A stretch of DNA of 64,000 bases from Nocardioides sp. zg-DK7169. Its GTDB lineage: Bacteria > Actinomycetota > Actinomycetes > Propionibacteriales > Nocardioidaceae. Below are positions 62,284-64,000 of this stretch, piece after piece; position 1 is the stretch's first letter; each line of letters opens with the position of its first letter. Under the pieces are notes generated by a model. That model saw nothing but the letters and a program-made list of their open reading frames with translations. It was not told the DNA's origin and did no database searches. The stretch lies in assembly GCF_013155365.1 (NCBI RefSeq), contig NZ_JABJRA010000005.1:310001-374000 (forward strand), read 5' to 3'. The position numbers and the translations under genes were made by a program.

Positions 62284-64000
62284 GTGGGCCACCTCGCCTC
62301 ATTCTCCCTGCGCAACCGCGCCTTCGTGGCCCTGGCCACCGTCCTCGTCGCGATCTTCGGCTTCCTCTCCCTGGGGTCGCTCAAGATGGAGCTGATCCCC
62401 AACCTGCAGTTCCCCGCGGTGGGCGTGGTGGTGCCGTACGCCGGCGCCTCGCCCGAGGCCGTGGAGCAGGAGGTCACCATCCCGGTGGAGGACGCCCTCG
62501 CCGGCATCGACGACCTCGAGGAGATCTCCTCGACGTCCTCCTCCGGCTCCGCGCTGGTGCTGCTGACCCTGACCTACGGCACCGACCTGGACCGGGCACA
62601 GCAGCAGGTCGAGTCGGCCGTGACCGGCCTCGACGCGCTGCCCGACCAGGTCGAGCCGGTCGTCTTCGCCGGCGACTTCGACCAGTTCCCGGTCATCCAG
62701 CTGTCGGTGACCTCCGACGCCGACGCCGCCCGGCTGGCCAGCGACCTGGACCGGGTCGTGATCCCGGAGCTCGAGGACGTCGAGGGCGTGCGCGAGGTCC
62801 AGCTGACCGGCGGGCCCCAGGACCGCGTCGAGATCACCCCGCTCCCGGCCGCGGCCGCCCAGGGCGTCAACGCCGGCTCGGTCGCCGAGGCCCTGCGCGG
62901 CTCCTCGATGGTGCCCGCCGGCAGTCTCGACGCCGGTGACCAGAGCCTCTCGGTGCAGGTCGGCACCACCCCGACCACGCTGGAGCAGCTGCGCGCCGTC
63001 CCGGTCGCCGTCGGTGAGGGCACCCGCCCGCTGGGCAGCGTCGCCACGGTGAAGGTCGCCCAGGTGGCGCCCACGTCGTACGCCCGCACGAACGGCGAGC
63101 CGAGCCTCTCCCTCGCGATCACCAAGACCCCCGACGGCAACACCGTCGACATCTCCCACGAGGTCGCGGACCTGATCCCCGAGCTCGAGGAGTCCCTCGG
63201 CTCCAACGCCGAGTTCACCGTCGCCTTCGACCAGGCACCGTTCATCGAGAAGTCGGTCGAGGACCTCACCACCGAGGGCGGCCTCGGCCTGATCTTCGCC
63301 GTCCTGGTGATCCTGCTGTTCCTGTTCTCGGTGCGCTCCACCATCGTCACCGCGATCTCGATCCCGCTGTCGCTGCTGGTCACCCTGATCGGTCTCCAGC
63401 TCGGTGGCTACACCCTCAACATCCTCACCCTCGGCGCGCTCACCGTCGCGATCGGACGCGTCGTCGACGACTCGATCGTGGTGATCGAGAACATCAAGCG
63501 GCACCTGTCGTACGGCGAGGCCAAGAGCACCGCGATCACCACCGCGGTGCGCGAGGTCGCCGGGGCGATCACCTCCTCGACGATCGCGACCGCCGCGGTC
63601 TTCCTGCCGATCGGCATCGTCGGCGGCCAGGTCGGCGAGCTGTTCCGCCCGTTCGCGGTGACCGTCGCGCTCGCGCTGATGGCCTCGCTGCTGGTCGCGC
63701 TGACGATCATCCCGGTGCTGGCCTACTGGTTCCTCAAGGAGACCACCGGTCCCGTCGACGCCGAGGTGGTCGCCGCCGAGGCCGAGGCCAAGGAGGAGCG
63801 CAGCTGGCTGCGCCGCCTCTACGACCCGGCCGTGCAGTGGGTGCTGCGCAAGCCGTGGGTCACCGTCGGCCTGGCCTTCCTCGTGCTGCTCGGCACCCTG
63901 GCCCTCACCCCGCTGATCAAGACCAACTTCCTGGGCAGCAGCGGGCAGAACACCCTCAGCGTCACCCAGGAGCTCGAGCCCGGCGCCAGCCTGGCCCGCC
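62284..64000 (+). CDS. RND-family efflux transporter (HAE1/AcrB-like), 3' truncated by window
   Basis: The first 572 codons of a resistance-nodulation-division permease are present with no stop. The start is SLRNRAFVALATVLVAIFGF (TM1). SLKMELIPNLQFPAVGVVVP and GASPEAVEQEVTIPVEDAL are porter-domain motifs, and IGRVVDDSIVVIENIKRHL in TM4 carries the proton-relay Asp pair. FLPIGIVGGQVGELFRPFAV matches TM5-6. GTG at 62284 has AGGAG 7 bp upstream. Actinobacterial members work without a periplasm-spanning outer channel. Likely repressed by the divergent MarR. Confidence 0.93.
   Translation, partial: MGHLASFSLRNRAFVALATVLVAIFGFLSLGSLKMELIPNLQFPAVGVVVPYAGASPEAVEQEVTIPVEDALAGIDDLEEISSTSSSGSALVLLTLTYGTDLDRAQQQVESAVTGLDALPDQVEPVVFAGDFDQFPVIQLSVTSDADAARLASDLDRVVIPELEDVEGVREVQLTGGPQDRVEITPLPAAAAQGVNAGSVAEALRGSSMVPAGSLDAGDQSLSVQVGTTPTTLEQLRAVPVAVGEGTRPLGSVATVKVAQVAPTSYARTNGEPSLSLAITKTPDGNTVDISHEVADLIPELEESLGSNAEFTVAFDQAPFIEKSVEDLTTEGGLGLIFAVLVILLFLFSVRSTIVTAISIPLSLLVTLIGLQLGGYTLNILTLGALTVAIGRVVDDSIVVIENIKRHLSYGEAKSTAITTAVREVAGAITSSTIATAAVFLPIGIVGGQVGELFRPFAVTVALALMASLLVALTIIPVLAYWFLKETTGPVDAEVVAAEAEAKEERSWLRRLYDPAVQWVLRKPWVTVGLAFLVLLGTLALTPLIKTNFLGSSGQNTLSVTQELEPGASLAR

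Overview
The window is GC-rich DNA with strong third-position G/C bias, many GTG starts and pervasive 4-base stop/start overlaps (ATGA or GTGA). Gene content points to a high-GC actinobacterium, most likely of the Nocardioides/Nocardioidaceae type. Supporting genes are mycothiol-linked families (DinB, TIGR03086), two luciferase-like (F420/FMN type) oxidoreductases, and a glpD/TetR/flavoprotein/diacylglycerol kinase block that mirrors Mycobacterium tuberculosis. The genus is an inference. Almost everything looks like ordinary chromosome: I see no insertion sequence, prophage, integrase, CRISPR array, rRNA or tRNA.

Region by region. 1-1811: a polar amino-acid ABC importer on the minus strand (lipoprotein, permease, start of the ATPase). 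1935-4507: a PadR regulator overlapping a 2,4-dienoyl-CoA-reductase-like flavoenzyme. 4535-11976: a D-Ala-D-Ala block (murF, divergent from a vanX-like dipeptidase, alr, ddl, an acyltransferase-3 protein and a NarL-type two-component system), bounded on both sides by copies of the same palindromic repeat. 11983-14681: hydrolase, GH1 glycosidase, pirin. 14700-19406: lipid kinase, alkyl-DHAP-synthase-like flavoprotein, TetR and GlpD. 19484-22247: an ECF sigma factor operon with a mycothiol-enzyme-like protein and a LuxR regulator. 22404-30144: DUF2332, NfeD plus flotillin, a succinate-semialdehyde-type dehydrogenase, a structured non-coding segment, a MecA-type PBP and an SGNH hydrolase. 30374-35555: DoxX, DeaD helicase, glmS and two small proteins.

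35765-44689: YceI, tandem-GNAT protein, a luciferase-like oxidoreductase, a guanidine-III riboswitch driving an SMR guanidinium exporter, an uncharacterised protein, HrpB, and a PadR/DUF1707/acyl-CoA dehydrogenase chain. 44894-48586: ABC-2 exporter with a DesK/NarL-type two-component system. 48591-56190: M3 oligopeptidase, GH6 glycosidase, MFS exporter, a two-part SDR with a zinc-ribbon-like N-terminus, DinB and an F420-type oxidoreductase. 56228-58620: a fusion of a DUF429 RNase-H-fold domain to a RelA/SpoT alarmone-synthetase domain, overlapping a GNAT acetyltransferase. 58791-64000: desaturase, secreted M28 peptidase, and a MarR/RND efflux pair that runs off the end.

The most interesting items are the DUF429-RelA/SpoT fusion with its GNAT partner (an uncharacterised candidate system, with Gln where the synthetase family normally has a catalytic Glu), the van-like D-Ala-D-Ala block, the paired palindromic repeats, the guanidine-III riboswitch, and a dense G-tract cluster upstream of the GH6 gene.
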